Assembly (NCBI RefSeq): GCF_002266465.3
Contig: NZ_CP029427.2
Span: 4,590,501-4,654,500, forward strand
DNA length: 64,000 nucleotides
Direction: 5' to 3'
From: Bradyrhizobium symbiodeficiens
Lineage (GTDB): Bacteria; Pseudomonadota; Alphaproteobacteria; Rhizobiales; Xanthobacteraceae
Shown: piece after piece, positions 1 through 7,991 of the stretch
How positions within the stretch are numbered: position 1 is the first letter of the stretch
Layout of the letters: the number at the start of each line of letters is the position of its first letter
Program-made: the position numbers and the translations under genes
Notes under the pieces: model-generated
Database searches by the model: none
Told to the model about the DNA's origin: nothing
The model's input: the letters and a program-made list of their open reading frames with translations, nothing else

Positions 1-1
1 C

Positions 2-1171
2 TCAAGACCCGACCGGATTCGAAAACTCCTCGCCGACCTCGTCGCCTTCGACACCGTCAGCGATCGCACCAACCTGCCGCTGATTGCACACATCGAGAGC
101 TATCTCGCCGGGTTCGGCATCAAGGGCGAGCGCTTTGTGGACGCAACCGGGCAAAAAGCTTCGCTGTGGGTCACGATCGGCCCCGCGGACCGCCCGGGCC
201 TGGTGCTGTCGGGCCATACCGACGTCGTGCCGGTGGTGGGCCAGGACTGGAGCCATGATCCGTTCAAGCTGGGCGAGCGCGACGGCAAGCTCTACGGCCG
301 CGGCACCACCGACATGAAGGGCTTCGTCGCGGTGTGCCTTGCCATGGTGCCGGAGATGGTCGAGGCCAAGCTCACGACGCCGATCCATCTCGCCATCTCC
401 TATGACGAGGAGATCGGCTGCGTCGGCGTCCGGCCGATGCTCGGCGAGGTCGCGAAGAAACGGATCAAACCGCTCGGCGCCTTCATCGGCGAGCCGACCG
501 AGATGAAGGTCATCATCGGCCACAAGGGCAAGCACGGCGTGCGCGCGACCTTTCACGGGCTCGCCCGCCATTCCTCGATTGCGCCCGACGGCGTCAACGC
601 GATCGAATACGCGGCCGAGCTGATCGTCGAGATCCGCCGCCGCGCCGTGGCGCTTGCGGCCGTGCGCGCAACCGACAGCCTCTACGACGTTCCGCACTCG
701 ACGCTGCTCACCAGCATCGTGCATGGCGGCGCCGCACTGAACATCGTGCCCGATACCTGCACGGTGGATTTCGAATGCCGCGGCATCGGCATCACCGAGT
801 CGCGGGAGGTGACGGATGCGATCGTGGCCTGGGCCAAGGCCGAGCTTGAGCCGGCGATGAAGGCGCGACATCCGGACTGCGGCATCGATTTCGAGGAGAT
901 CCTCGACTACCCCGCGCTCGACACCGCGGCCGACGCGGCGATCGTCACGCTCGCCAAGAGCCTCGCGGGGCGCAACGACCACGCCAAGGTCGCGTTCGGC
1001 ACCGAAGCGAGCTTGTTTGCCAGCATGGCCGATGTGCCGTCAGTGGTGATCGGCCCGGGCTCGATCGCGCAGGCGCATACGCCGGATGAGTTCGTGGAGA
1101 TGGCGGAGCTGGAGAAGTGCGCGGGGTTCGTGGAGAAGCTGATCGCGCATTGTGTGAAGACGGCGTCGTAG
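2..1171 (+). CDS. argE: acetylornithine deacetylase (M20 peptidase family), 5' truncated by window edge
   Basis: Removes the acetyl group from N-acetylornithine to give ornithine in arginine synthesis; cytoplasmic. The reading frame is open from the first bases, so the true start lies outside the window and about 389 codons are seen. M20 metallopeptidase marks are clear: a metal-binding SGHTDVVP block, then DMKG, then the catalytic glutamate pair in SYDEEIGC, a GEPTEMKV block, and a late FGTEASLF segment typical of ArgE. Some Rhizobiales carry several M20 paralogues, so a related N-acyl amino acid deacylase is possible. The gene ends just before a palindromic repeat. Confidence 0.88.
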   Translation, partial: SRPDRIRKLLADLVAFDTVSDRTNLPLIAHIESYLAGFGIKGERFVDATGQKASLWVTIGPADRPGLVLSGHTDVVPVVGQDWSHDPFKLGERDGKLYGRGTTDMKGFVAVCLAMVPEMVEAKLTTPIHLAISYDEEIGCVGVRPMLGEVAKKRIKPLGAFIGEPTEMKVIIGHKGKHGVRATFHGLARHSSIAPDGVNAIEYAAELIVEIRRRAVALAAVRATDSLYDVPHSTLLTSIVHGGAALNIVPDTCTVDFECRGIGITESREVTDAIVAWAKAELEPAMKARHPDCGIDFEEILDYPALDTAADAAIVTLAKSLAGRNDHAKVAFGTEASLFASMADVPSVVIGPGSIAQAHTPDEFVEMAELEKCAGFVEKLIAHCVKTAS

Positions 1172-1183
1172 GCGATGATGCCG

Positions 1184-1274
1184 GTAGGGTGGGCAAAGCG
1201 AAGCGTGCCCACCGATTGCGCCATAGATCTGGAAAGATGGTGGGCACGGCGCTTCGCGCCTTTGCCCACCCTAC
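1184..1274. repeat. dispersed palindromic repeat, copy 1
   Basis: A roughly 90-bp inverted repeat. It opens with GTAGGGTGGGCAAAGCG and closes with TTTGCCCACCCTAC; the inner arms also pair (GTGCCCACC with GGTGGGCAC). A diverged second copy lies at 56740-56837 with the same outer arms. It sits between the convergent argE and phosphotransferase genes, where it could fold in RNA from either strand and act as a bidirectional 3' end. Confidence 0.85.
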
Positions 1275-1282
1275 AAGAGCAC

Positions 1283-2341
1283 TTACACCGCGCCCGCCTT
1301 TTGCGCGTATTCCCATGACGCCTTCGACAGCGGCACGGTGCGCTTGGCTGACTCCAGCGCCTTGGCGTTCGCCGCGGTGCCGTCACGGACGCGGCCGGCG
1401 ATGCCTTGGGTGATGCCGGCGAGGCGGAACAGATTGTAGGCGAAGTACCAGTTCAGATCGGGCACCGTCATCTTGGTAACGTTGCAATAGATCTGCGCCG
1501 CTTCTTCCACGCTCGGAATGTTGAGCGTCTTGAGGTCGGCACCGTCGAGGCCCGGCATGACCCACTGCATCAGCAGATAGGTGAAGTCGGCCATGGGATC
1601 GCCGAGCGTCGACAGTTCCCAGTCCAGCACGGCCAGCACGCGCGGTTCCGTCGGATGGAAAATCATGTTGTCGAGGCGATAGTCGCCGTGCACCACGGAG
1701 ACGCGGGCCTGCTCCGGCACCGTGCGCGGCAGCCATTCGGCGACCTTCTCGAACTCGGGAATGTGCTGGGTCTCGGACGCCCGATATTGCTTGGTCCAGC
1801 GGTCGATCTGGCGCGCGAAATAATTGCCGGGCTTGCCGAACTCGCCGAGGCCGATCGCCGTGGGGTCGTACATGTGGAGTTTCGCCAGCGTCTCGATCTT
1901 GCTGGTGAAGATCTTGCGGCGATCTTCCGGAGTCTGGCTCGGCAACGTCGGATCCCAGAACACCCGGCCCTCCTCCATCGACATGATGTAGAAGGCAGCG
2001 CCGATGACACCGTCGTCCTGGCACAGCGCATAGGCGTGCGCGACCGGGAAACCCTGCTTGCCGAGCGCTGCGATCACGCGATATTCGCGATCGACCGCGT
2101 GCGCCGAGGGCAGCAATTTGCCGAACGGCTTCCTGCGCATCACGTAGGAACGCTTCGGCGTGTTTAGCCGGTAGGTCGGATTGGACTGGCCGCCCTTGAA
2201 CTGGAGCACGACCAGCGGCCCCTCGAAGCCTTCGACGTTGTCGCGCATCCAGGCTTCGAGCCGCATCTCGTCGATACGATGCCGCTCCTCGACCGGCTTG
2301 GTGCCGGAGAATTCTTCGTCTTTCCTGACGCCGTCAGCCAC
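1283..2341 (-). CDS. aminoglycoside-phosphotransferase-fold kinase (ACAD10/11 kinase-like)
   Basis: A 352-residue APH-fold kinase. The Brenner-type catalytic loop is VVHGDYRLDNMIF and the metal-binding segment is VLDWELSTLGDP. The N-terminal part carries GGQSNPTYRL (nucleotide loop) and VMRRKPFGKLLPSAH, typical of the subgroup linked to acyl-CoA dehydrogenases. In the same-family proteins LvaA and human ACAD10/11 the kinase phosphorylates 4-hydroxyacyl-CoA. The start is GTG, preceded by GGGAG seven bases upstream. It lies downstream of, and on the same strand as, an acyl-CoA dehydrogenase, separated by 246 bp that contain repeats. The substrate is inferred, not shown. Confidence 0.85.
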   Translation of the reverse strand: MADGVRKDEEFSGTKPVEERHRIDEMRLEAWMRDNVEGFEGPLVVLQFKGGQSNPTYRLNTPKRSYVMRRKPFGKLLPSAHAVDREYRVIAALGKQGFPVAHAYALCQDDGVIGAAFYIMSMEEGRVFWDPTLPSQTPEDRRKIFTSKIETLAKLHMYDPTAIGLGEFGKPGNYFARQIDRWTKQYRASETQHIPEFEKVAEWLPRTVPEQARVSVVHGDYRLDNMIFHPTEPRVLAVLDWELSTLGDPMADFTYLLMQWVMPGLDGADLKTLNIPSVEEAAQIYCNVTKMTVPDLNWYFAYNLFRLAGITQGIAGRVRDGTAANAKALESAKRTVPLSKASWEYAQKAGAV

Positions 2342-2493
2342 GGTGACGCTCCCTCTTCAGTCCTGACCATTTCAGGTCGAGCATGATCCTAATCGGTAAC
2401 CGCTGACGCACTTGCGTCAAGCGGTCATTCCGAATGGGACCATGCCCTGTCGTTTCTTCAGGCCGGGAGCGCCGCCGGGCTCTCCCTCCCAAA

Positions 2494-2523
2494 GATTCCG
2501 TTCCGATAAATCGGAACGGAATC
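2494..2523. terminator. perfect 14-bp hairpin between acyl-CoA dehydrogenase and kinase genes
   Basis: GATTCCGTTCCGAT and its exact complement are separated by only two bases. There is no clear T-run on either side, so it may be a transcript-stability hairpin or part of a composite repeat rather than a classical terminator. Confidence 0.5.
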
Positions 2524-2536
2524 CCTGGATTCTTGT

Positions 2537-2587
2537 CTTGACGCGTTTTCTAGCGCGAACCGGTATCCACTTCGCTTTAAAACGCTC
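2537..2587. repeat. Rhizobiales-type short palindromic repeat
   Basis: A 50-bp element with arms GCGTTTT (2543-2549) and AAAACGC (2579-2585) around a CGAACCGGTATCCACTTCGC core. From general knowledge, elements with this core are scattered through Bradyrhizobiaceae intergenic regions. It directly abuts the stop codon of the acyl-CoA dehydrogenase gene. Confidence 0.6.
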
Positions 2588-3823
2588 TTAGTGCTTGGGA
2601 GAGTTGGCATACTTCCGAACCTCGAGCCTGGCAATGGCGCGATTGTGCACCTCGTCCGGACCGTCGGCGAGCCGCAGCGTGCGGATGCCGGCGTAGTCCT
2701 TGGCCAGACCCGCTTCGTCCGAGACGCCCGCGCCGCCGAAGGCCTGGATCGCCTCGTCGATGATCTTCAGCGCCATGTTGGGCGCTGCGACCTTGATCAT
2801 GGCGATCTCGGCCTGCGCGGTCTTGTTGCCGACCTTGTCCATCATGTCGGCGGCCTTGAGGCACAGCAGGCGCGTCATCTCGATGTTGGTGCGGGCCTCG
2901 CCGATGCGCTGCTCCCACACAGAGTGCTCGACGATCTTCTTGCCGAACGCGGTGCGCGACATCAGGCGCTTGACCATCTTCTCCAGCGCTTCCTCGGCCT
3001 TGCCGATGGTGCGCATGCAGTGATGGATGCGTCCCGGACCGAGGCGGCCCTGCGCGATCTCGAAGCCGCGGCCCTCGCCGAGCAGGATGTTCTCCTTCGG
3101 CACGCGCACGTTCTCGAGCAGCACCTGGGCGTGGCCGTGCGGCGCGTCGTCGAAGCCGAACACGGGCAGCATCTTCTCGACCTTGATGCCGGGGGTGTCG
3201 AGCGGAACCAGGATCTGCGACTGCTGCTGGTGCTTGGCCGCCTTGAAATCGGTCTTGCCCATCAGGATCGCGATCTTGCAGCGGGGATCGCCGACGCCGG
3301 ACGACCACCATTTGCGGCCGTTGATGACGTAGTGATCGCCGTCGCGCACGATGCTGGTCTCGATATTGGTCGCGTCCGACGAGGCGACAGCGGGTTCCGT
3401 CATCAGGAAGGCCGAGCGGATCTCGCCATCCATCAGCGGCCGCAGCCATTTGCGCTTCTGCTCCTTGGAGCCGTAGCGCATGAACACTTCCATGTTGCCG
3501 GTGTCGGGCGCGGAACAGTTGAACACTTCCGAGGCCCAGGAGATGTGGCCCATCTGCTCCGACAGCAGCGCGTATTCGAGATTGGTCAGTCCCGCGCCGC
3601 GGAATTCATCGTCTTCATGCTCGTTCGGCGGCATGAACATGTTCCAGAGACCTTCGGCCTTGGCCTTCTTCTTGAGGTCTTCCAGCACCGGGATGACCTT
3701 CCAGCGCTCGCCGGCCTTGTCCTGCTCGTTATAGATCGGCACCGCCGGACGAACGTGCTTGGTCATGAACGACTGCACGCGGTCGAGCCATTCCTTCTGC
3801 TTGGGGGACAGATCGAAATCCAT
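2588..3823 (-). CDS. acyl-CoA dehydrogenase
   Basis: A 411-residue FAD-dependent acyl-CoA dehydrogenase of the ACAD10/11-like class. Visible family blocks are FLMTEPAVASSDATN (flavin/substrate loop), NGRKWWSSG, the LGPGRIHHCMRTIG helix, RTAFGKK and the C-terminal QAFGGAGVS and LADGPDEVH. The ATG at 3821-3823 was chosen because GAGGAG stands just upstream and the protein then starts with the usual MDFDLSPKQ; a longer open frame runs on without family similarity. Its partner kinase lies downstream and a TetR regulator is divergent, so this looks like a regulated acyl-CoA or hydroxyacyl-CoA degradation unit. Confidence 0.92.
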   Translation of the reverse strand: MDFDLSPKQKEWLDRVQSFMTKHVRPAVPIYNEQDKAGERWKVIPVLEDLKKKAKAEGLWNMFMPPNEHEDDEFRGAGLTNLEYALLSEQMGHISWASEVFNCSAPDTGNMEVFMRYGSKEQKRKWLRPLMDGEIRSAFLMTEPAVASSDATNIETSIVRDGDHYVINGRKWWSSGVGDPRCKIAILMGKTDFKAAKHQQQSQILVPLDTPGIKVEKMLPVFGFDDAPHGHAQVLLENVRVPKENILLGEGRGFEIAQGRLGPGRIHHCMRTIGKAEEALEKMVKRLMSRTAFGKKIVEHSVWEQRIGEARTNIEMTRLLCLKAADMMDKVGNKTAQAEIAMIKVAAPNMALKIIDEAIQAFGGAGVSDEAGLAKDYAGIRTLRLADGPDEVHNRAIARLEVRKYANSPKH

Positions 3824-3976
3824 GGGACGCTCCTCGGTCTCTCTTTGCAAAGCTGTTTTGACCGAACTGTCCTCCCGCCGCGCGCGGCCCGCAAGCGAAT
3901 GCGCGTGCGTTGACGCGCGAGCCTTGCGGACGCTTCGGAACCTGTTCGCGAGTTGCGAACGAGTCCCGATTGCGGA

Positions 3977-4022
3977 TTGACATCTCCGGCCTTCAAACGA
4001 TAGTTTCATACAACTGTTTGAA
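3977..4022 (+). promoter_or_regulatory. predicted promoter and overlapping operator of the TetR/acyl-CoA dehydrogenase divergent region
   Basis: A TTGACA -35 box (3977-3982) and GATAGT -10 box (3999-4004) are spaced by 16 bp and point towards the tetR-family gene. An inverted repeat, TTCAAAC (3992-3998) and GTTTGAA (4016-4022), overlaps the -10 region. That is where an autoregulating TetR protein would be expected to bind. No protection data exist; this is reading only. Confidence 0.5.
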
Positions 4023-4050
4023 TTGCAACTCCCTCCCCTCAGGGGCATCC

Positions 4051-4722
4051 ATGGCCAGCGATCATACGAGATCTGCCATTCTCGCCGCCGCCGAACGGCT
4101 CTATGCCGATCGCGGTTTCGGCGACGTGACGCTGCGTGACATCGTCGCGGAGGCGGGTGTCAACCTCGCCGCGGTGAACTATCATTTCGGCTCGAAGGAT
4201 GAACTGATCGCGGAATTATTCGTCACTCGCTCGATCGCCACCAACCGCGAGCGCCTGCGCGAATTGAAGGCGGCGGAAGAAGAAGGCGGCGGCCGTGCGC
4301 CGATCGAGGTGATCCTGCACGCCCTCGTCGGGCCGACGCTGCGCGGCTGCCTCGGCCCCGAGAACCAGCGCTCGACCGCGGCGCGCTTCATGATCCGCGC
4401 CTCGATCGAATCCGTGCCGCCGATCCGCCGCATCAAGAACCGCGAGATCGACCATTTGCGCAAATTCGCAGGCGCGATGCGCCGCGCCCTGCCCGACCGC
4501 AGCGACGTCGATATCTACTGGGGCCTCAACTTCGCGCTCGCGATGGCACACCACACCATCCGCGAAAGCGAGCGGCTGACGAAGCTGTCGGAAGGCAAAT
4601 GCGACCTCGACGACGTCGAGGACGTGGTCGCGCGCGTCGTCAGCGTCGCGACGATGGCGCTGACGGCGGGACGGAGTGAGGCGAAGGCGCCGGCAAGGGC
4701 GCTGGCAAGGGACGCGCGCTGA
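4051..4722 (+). CDS. TetR family transcriptional regulator
   Basis: A 223-residue regulator. The N-terminal helix-turn-helix spans about residues 8-50, with AERLYADRGFGDVTLRDI followed by AGVNLAAVNYHFGSKDEL, the TetR signature. The C-terminal ligand domain is of the fatty-acid/acyl-CoA regulator type. ATG at 4051 starts exactly at the usual MASDHTR N-terminus; upstream in-frame sequence is not family-like. It is divergent from the acyl-CoA dehydrogenase and probably represses that unit until an acyl-CoA or related ligand is present. The inverted repeat in the shared promoter is the obvious binding site. Confidence 0.9.
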   Translation: MASDHTRSAILAAAERLYADRGFGDVTLRDIVAEAGVNLAAVNYHFGSKDELIAELFVTRSIATNRERLRELKAAEEEGGGRAPIEVILHALVGPTLRGCLGPENQRSTAARFMIRASIESVPPIRRIKNREIDHLRKFAGAMRRALPDRSDVDIYWGLNFALAMAHHTIRESERLTKLSEGKCDLDDVEDVVARVVSVATMALTAGRSEAKAPARALARDAR

Positions 4723-4740
4723 CAGCGAGCGCACGCCTCG

Positions 4741-4868
4741 TCCTTCGAGACGACCGCTTCGCGGTCTCCTCAGGATGAGGCTGAAACCAGCCTTGTCGCT
4801 CCTGGAGTCTGTCGCCGCGCACTCCGGCCTCATCCTGAGGAGCCCGCCCCGGCGGGCGTCTCGAAGGA
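4741..4868. repeat. long inverted repeat with CCTCAGGATGAGG arms
   Basis: The left arm 4741-4780 (starts TCCTTCGAGACG, ends CTCAGGATGAGG) is mirrored by 4828-4868 (starts CCTCATCCTGAG, ends CGTCTCGAAGGA) around a 47-bp centre. This is a dispersed palindromic element seen widely in Bradyrhizobium genomes (general knowledge). It occupies the space between the convergent tetR and ridA genes. Confidence 0.8.
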
Positions 4869-4902
4869 TGGCGGCAAGGACGCCAGGGGCTGTTGGGGCG
4901 AG

Positions 4903-5295
4903 TCACATCATCGCGATGCAGTCGATCTCGACGTCAAAGGGGCCGAACCATTCCGGCGTGCAGACGAAGATCCGCGCCGGCGGATCGTTGGGGAAATAGC
5001 GGGCGTAAACCGCATTGAACGCGGCGAAATGTTTCGTCGAGGTGCAATAGACGTTGCATTTCATGACGTTGTCGAGCGAGGCTCCGGCCGTCTGGAGGCA
5101 CAGCTTCATCTGCTCCATGACGATCTCGCTCTGGCGCTCGATCGGCATTTGCGCGATTTCGCCCGTCTCCGGGTCGAACGGCGGCAGGCCGGCGACGAAG
5201 ATCATGTTGCCGGCGCGCGTCACCGGCGAGACCGGTGCGTTGCGGCGATCGAGAAAGGACGAGATCGGTTCGACGCGGAGCGCTTCGCGTTTCAT
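4903..5295 (-). CDS. RidA/YjgF/YER057c family protein
   Basis: A 130-residue Rid-family protein, usually a trimeric enamine/imine deaminase that clears reactive 2-aminoacrylate-type intermediates, or a catabolic relative. Key family features are VAGLPPFDPETG, QMKLCLQTAGASLDNV, the KCNVYCT strand and the DPPARIFVC segment with the conserved substrate-binding arginine. ATG at 5295 has AAGGTGG upstream. It is on the same strand as the downstream-numbered BKACE and CoA-transferase genes and may act in the same pathway on an amino- or imino-acid intermediate. Confidence 0.88.
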   Translation of the reverse strand: MKREALRVEPISSFLDRRNAPVSPVTRAGNMIFVAGLPPFDPETGEIAQMPIERQSEIVMEQMKLCLQTAGASLDNVMKCNVYCTSTKHFAAFNAVYARYFPNDPPARIFVCTPEWFGPFDVEIDCIAMM

Positions 5296-5394
5296 GGGCG
5301 GCCACCTTCGGTTCGAGCGGGAACGACGCCTGACTACACGATGCTGCAGCCGGCACGCTTCGCTTTTCGTCGAAGTGTAGTTGGAGCCGCGGGC

Positions 5395-5610
5395 TCAGGC
5401 CCGCTGCGGCATCTCCTCTGCCTCTTCCTTGGCGAGCAGGAGCAGCATCTCGATGCCCATGTCGCCTTCCTGCGGCGAGCGGATGAACTTTATTTCGTCC
5501 GAGCTTTGCCGCAGCGCGGCAATGATGGCGATGGCTTGATTGGCCGTTGCCGCCTCGGTCGCGAGAACTGCCTTCTGGTTCTTGGCCTGAAACCCGATCG
5601 TGTAGGACAT
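5395..5610 (-). CDS. conserved small protein, function unknown
   Basis: A 71-residue acidic protein with no signal peptide or membrane span. GGGAGGG stands just before its ATG, which supports real translation. An internal repeat-free helix (ATANQAIAIIAALRQSSDEI) and a Leu-rich C-terminus are visible. No domain was recognised. It lies between ridA and the BKACE gene on the same strand. Confidence 0.7.
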   Translation of the reverse strand: MSYTIGFQAKNQKAVLATEAATANQAIAIIAALRQSSDEIKFIRSPQEGDMGIEMLLLLAKEEAEEMPQRA

Positions 5611-5714
5611 TCACTTCCCTCCCGACATTCGCGGAGAGATCGAATCAGAGTCGGGCGCGAAGCGGAAGCCTGTGCGACTACGGACCGGGATTATCTGGGG
5701 ATGGCGCGCAAGCC

Positions 5715-6590
5715 TCAGGCAAGGCCGAGCATCACGCGCGCCTCGTTCGCAGTCGCAACACTCGCACCGAGACTCCCGAGGATGCCTGCAGCATGCGCGA
5801 CCAGCTCGGCATTGGTCTTCGCCAGCACGCCCCTGGACATATAGAGATTGTCCTCCATGCCGACGCGGACGTGGCCGCCGAGCAAAAAGGTCTGCGCCAC
5901 CATCGGGAATTCGGCGCGGCCGATGCCGAAGCCGGACCAGACCGCACCCGGCGGCAGCAGGCTGCGGGCGTAGAACATCGTCTCCGGCGTCGCCGAGAAA
6001 CCGTACTTCACCCCGAGCACGAGCGAGAACAGGCCCGGCCCCTTCAGCGTGCCGTCGGCGAACAGGTCGCGCGCCAAGTGACAATCGCCGGAATCGAACA
6101 GCTCGATTTCCGGCAGCACGCCGGCCGCCTTCATCCGCTCGGCCATGATGCGGACATTGCGGGGGGTGTTGATCACGACCTCGCCGCCGGAATTCATGGT
6201 GTTGAGATCGAGCGTACAGATGTCGGGCTTGAGCAGCTCGATGTGCTCGACGCGCTTCTCGGGCTGAAGCAGCGTGGTGCCGGGGCCGGCGACGCGGGGG
6301 TCTTCGACCGAGGGCACGAAGCGCCCGCCCGGACCGGTGGTGAGATTGATGACGAGGCTCTTGTTGCGGGCGCGGATCAACTCGACCACTTCTCGGTAGA
6401 GGCCGATCTCCATCGACGAACGCCCCGTGGCGGGATCGCGCACATGGATGTGGGCGATGGCAGCGCCGGCTTCGGCGGCTTCCAGCGCGGAGGTCGCGAT
6501 CTGCTCGGGCGTGATTGGGAGATAGGGCGACTGCTCGGGCTTGGTGAGATTGCCGGTGATGGCGCAGGTGATGATGGTTTTGCCGGTCAT
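5715..6590 (-). CDS. BKACE family beta-keto acid cleavage enzyme (DUF849)
   Basis: A 291-residue zinc enzyme of the 3-keto-5-aminohexanoate cleavage superfamily. It condenses a beta-keto acid with acetyl-CoA and exchanges acyl groups. The metal-binding HIHVRDPATG motif is at about residues 46-55, and the late GIGRAEFPM block carries the metal-ligand glutamate. SLVINLTTGPGG and LDLNTMNSGG are further family blocks. It starts four bases after the stop codon of the CaiB-type CoA-transferase, so the two are co-transcribed. The actual keto acid cannot be read from sequence. Confidence 0.88.
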   Translation of the reverse strand: MTGKTIITCAITGNLTKPEQSPYLPITPEQIATSALEAAEAGAAIAHIHVRDPATGRSSMEIGLYREVVELIRARNKSLVINLTTGPGGRFVPSVEDPRVAGPGTTLLQPEKRVEHIELLKPDICTLDLNTMNSGGEVVINTPRNVRIMAERMKAAGVLPEIELFDSGDCHLARDLFADGTLKGPGLFSLVLGVKYGFSATPETMFYARSLLPPGAVWSGFGIGRAEFPMVAQTFLLGGHVRVGMEDNLYMSRGVLAKTNAELVAHAAGILGSLGASVATANEARVMLGLA

Positions 6591-6594
6591 GAGG

Positions 6595-7824
6595 TTATAT
6601 GATCCCCTGCTTCTTCAACTCCTCGATCTTCCCAACGTCATAGCCGAGCTTGCCGCCGAGAACTTCCTGCGTGTGCTCGCCGAGCAGCGGCGGGGCGCGA
6701 TATTCGGTGATCGGGGTGCCCGAAAGGGTCAGCGCGTTGCGGATCAGCGACAGCTCGGGCTCGAACTTGTGCTCGGTCTTCACCCGCATACCGCGCGACT
6801 GGACGTGCGGATCGGCAAACACCTGCTCGAAATTGTTAATCGGGCCCGAGGGCACGCCGGCCTCCTCAAGCTTCTCCAGCCAGTAGGATACCTTCTGCTT
6901 CAGGAACAGGCCGGCGAAGATCGCCATGATCTCCTTGCCGTGCACGACGCGGTCGTTGTTCTTGATGAAGCGCGGATCGGTCGCCAGCTCCGGCGCGCCG
7001 AGCACGGCGCAGGTGCGCTGGAACTGGCCGTCATTGCCGACCACCAGCATCAGCTCGCCGTCGGTGCAGCGGAACACGCCGGCCGGCATGCCGCCGTTGC
7101 CCCAGGTGCCGCGCCGCGGCGGCGTCTTGCCGTTGACGAGATAGATCTGCAGCCAGTGCGACAGCGAGGCGATGACGGTGTCGAACAGGCAGACGTCGAT
7201 GTGCTGTCCCTGCCCGCCATTGACGTCGCGATGGTAGAGCGCGGAGAGAATGCCGATCGAGGTGTTCATGCCGGTCATGTAGTCGACGATTGACGGGCCG
7301 ACCTTCATCGGACCCTCGCCGGGCTCGCCGTCGATATGACCGGTGACGCTCATCAGGCCGCCCATCGCCTGCAGGATGGCGTCATAGCCGGCGCGCGGCG
7401 CATACGGCCCGGACTGGCCGAAACCGGTCACAGAGCAATAGATGATGCCGGGGTTGATCGCCTTGATGGTCTCGTAGTCGAGGCCGTAGCGCTTGAGGTC
7501 ACCGACCTTGTAGTTCTCCATGAAGACGTCGACGTCCCTGGCAAGCTCGCGGATGATCGCCTGCCCCTCGGGCTTGGCGATGTTGACGGTGACCGACTTC
7601 TTGTTGCGGTTGGCGCAGAGGTAGAACGAATTATTGTTGTTGGCCTTGCCCTCGGGATCGGTGAGGTAAGGCGGCCCGAAGGCGCGCGCGTCGTCGCCGG
7701 TGCCCGGCCGTTCGATCTTGATCACCTCCGCGCCGAGATCACCCAGCATCTGGGCCGACAAGGGCCCGGCAAGCACGCGGGTGAGGTCAAGGATCTTGAT
7801 GCCTGAAAGCGGCAGGGCCGACAT
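6595..7824 (-). CDS. CaiB/BaiF family CoA-transferase
   Basis: A 409-residue class III CoA-transferase, which moves CoA between carboxylic acids. The N-terminal signature LDLTRVLAGPLSAQMLGDLG with VIKIERPGTGDDAR is complete. The central SVTGFGQSGPYAPRAGYD block and the GGMPAGVFRCTDGELMLVVGND segment follow. ATG at 7822-7824 is preceded by GGAGG; an upstream extension lacks family sequence. It is the first gene of a pair with the BKACE enzyme, suggesting activation of an organic acid before beta-keto cleavage. Confidence 0.92.
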   Translation of the reverse strand: MSALPLSGIKILDLTRVLAGPLSAQMLGDLGAEVIKIERPGTGDDARAFGPPYLTDPEGKANNNNSFYLCANRNKKSVTVNIAKPEGQAIIRELARDVDVFMENYKVGDLKRYGLDYETIKAINPGIIYCSVTGFGQSGPYAPRAGYDAILQAMGGLMSVTGHIDGEPGEGPMKVGPSIVDYMTGMNTSIGILSALYHRDVNGGQGQHIDVCLFDTVIASLSHWLQIYLVNGKTPPRRGTWGNGGMPAGVFRCTDGELMLVVGNDGQFQRTCAVLGAPELATDPRFIKNNDRVVHGKEIMAIFAGLFLKQKVSYWLEKLEEAGVPSGPINNFEQVFADPHVQSRGMRVKTEHKFEPELSLIRNALTLSGTPITEYRAPPLLGEHTQEVLGGKLGYDVGKIEELKKQGII

Positions 7825-7991
7825 GTCGATTTCCTCCGGAGAACTGATCTTGGCGCGGCGACGATCGCGGGGCCGCGCTCCCCAGCGGATACACCATTTT
7901 GGCGCCCTGAGCACTGCACTCCGCTCATGCGGCTATCCCGGCCGCGACGGAAGCGCGCATCGCGGCCGAATTCCGCGCCGCGAATATCGAT

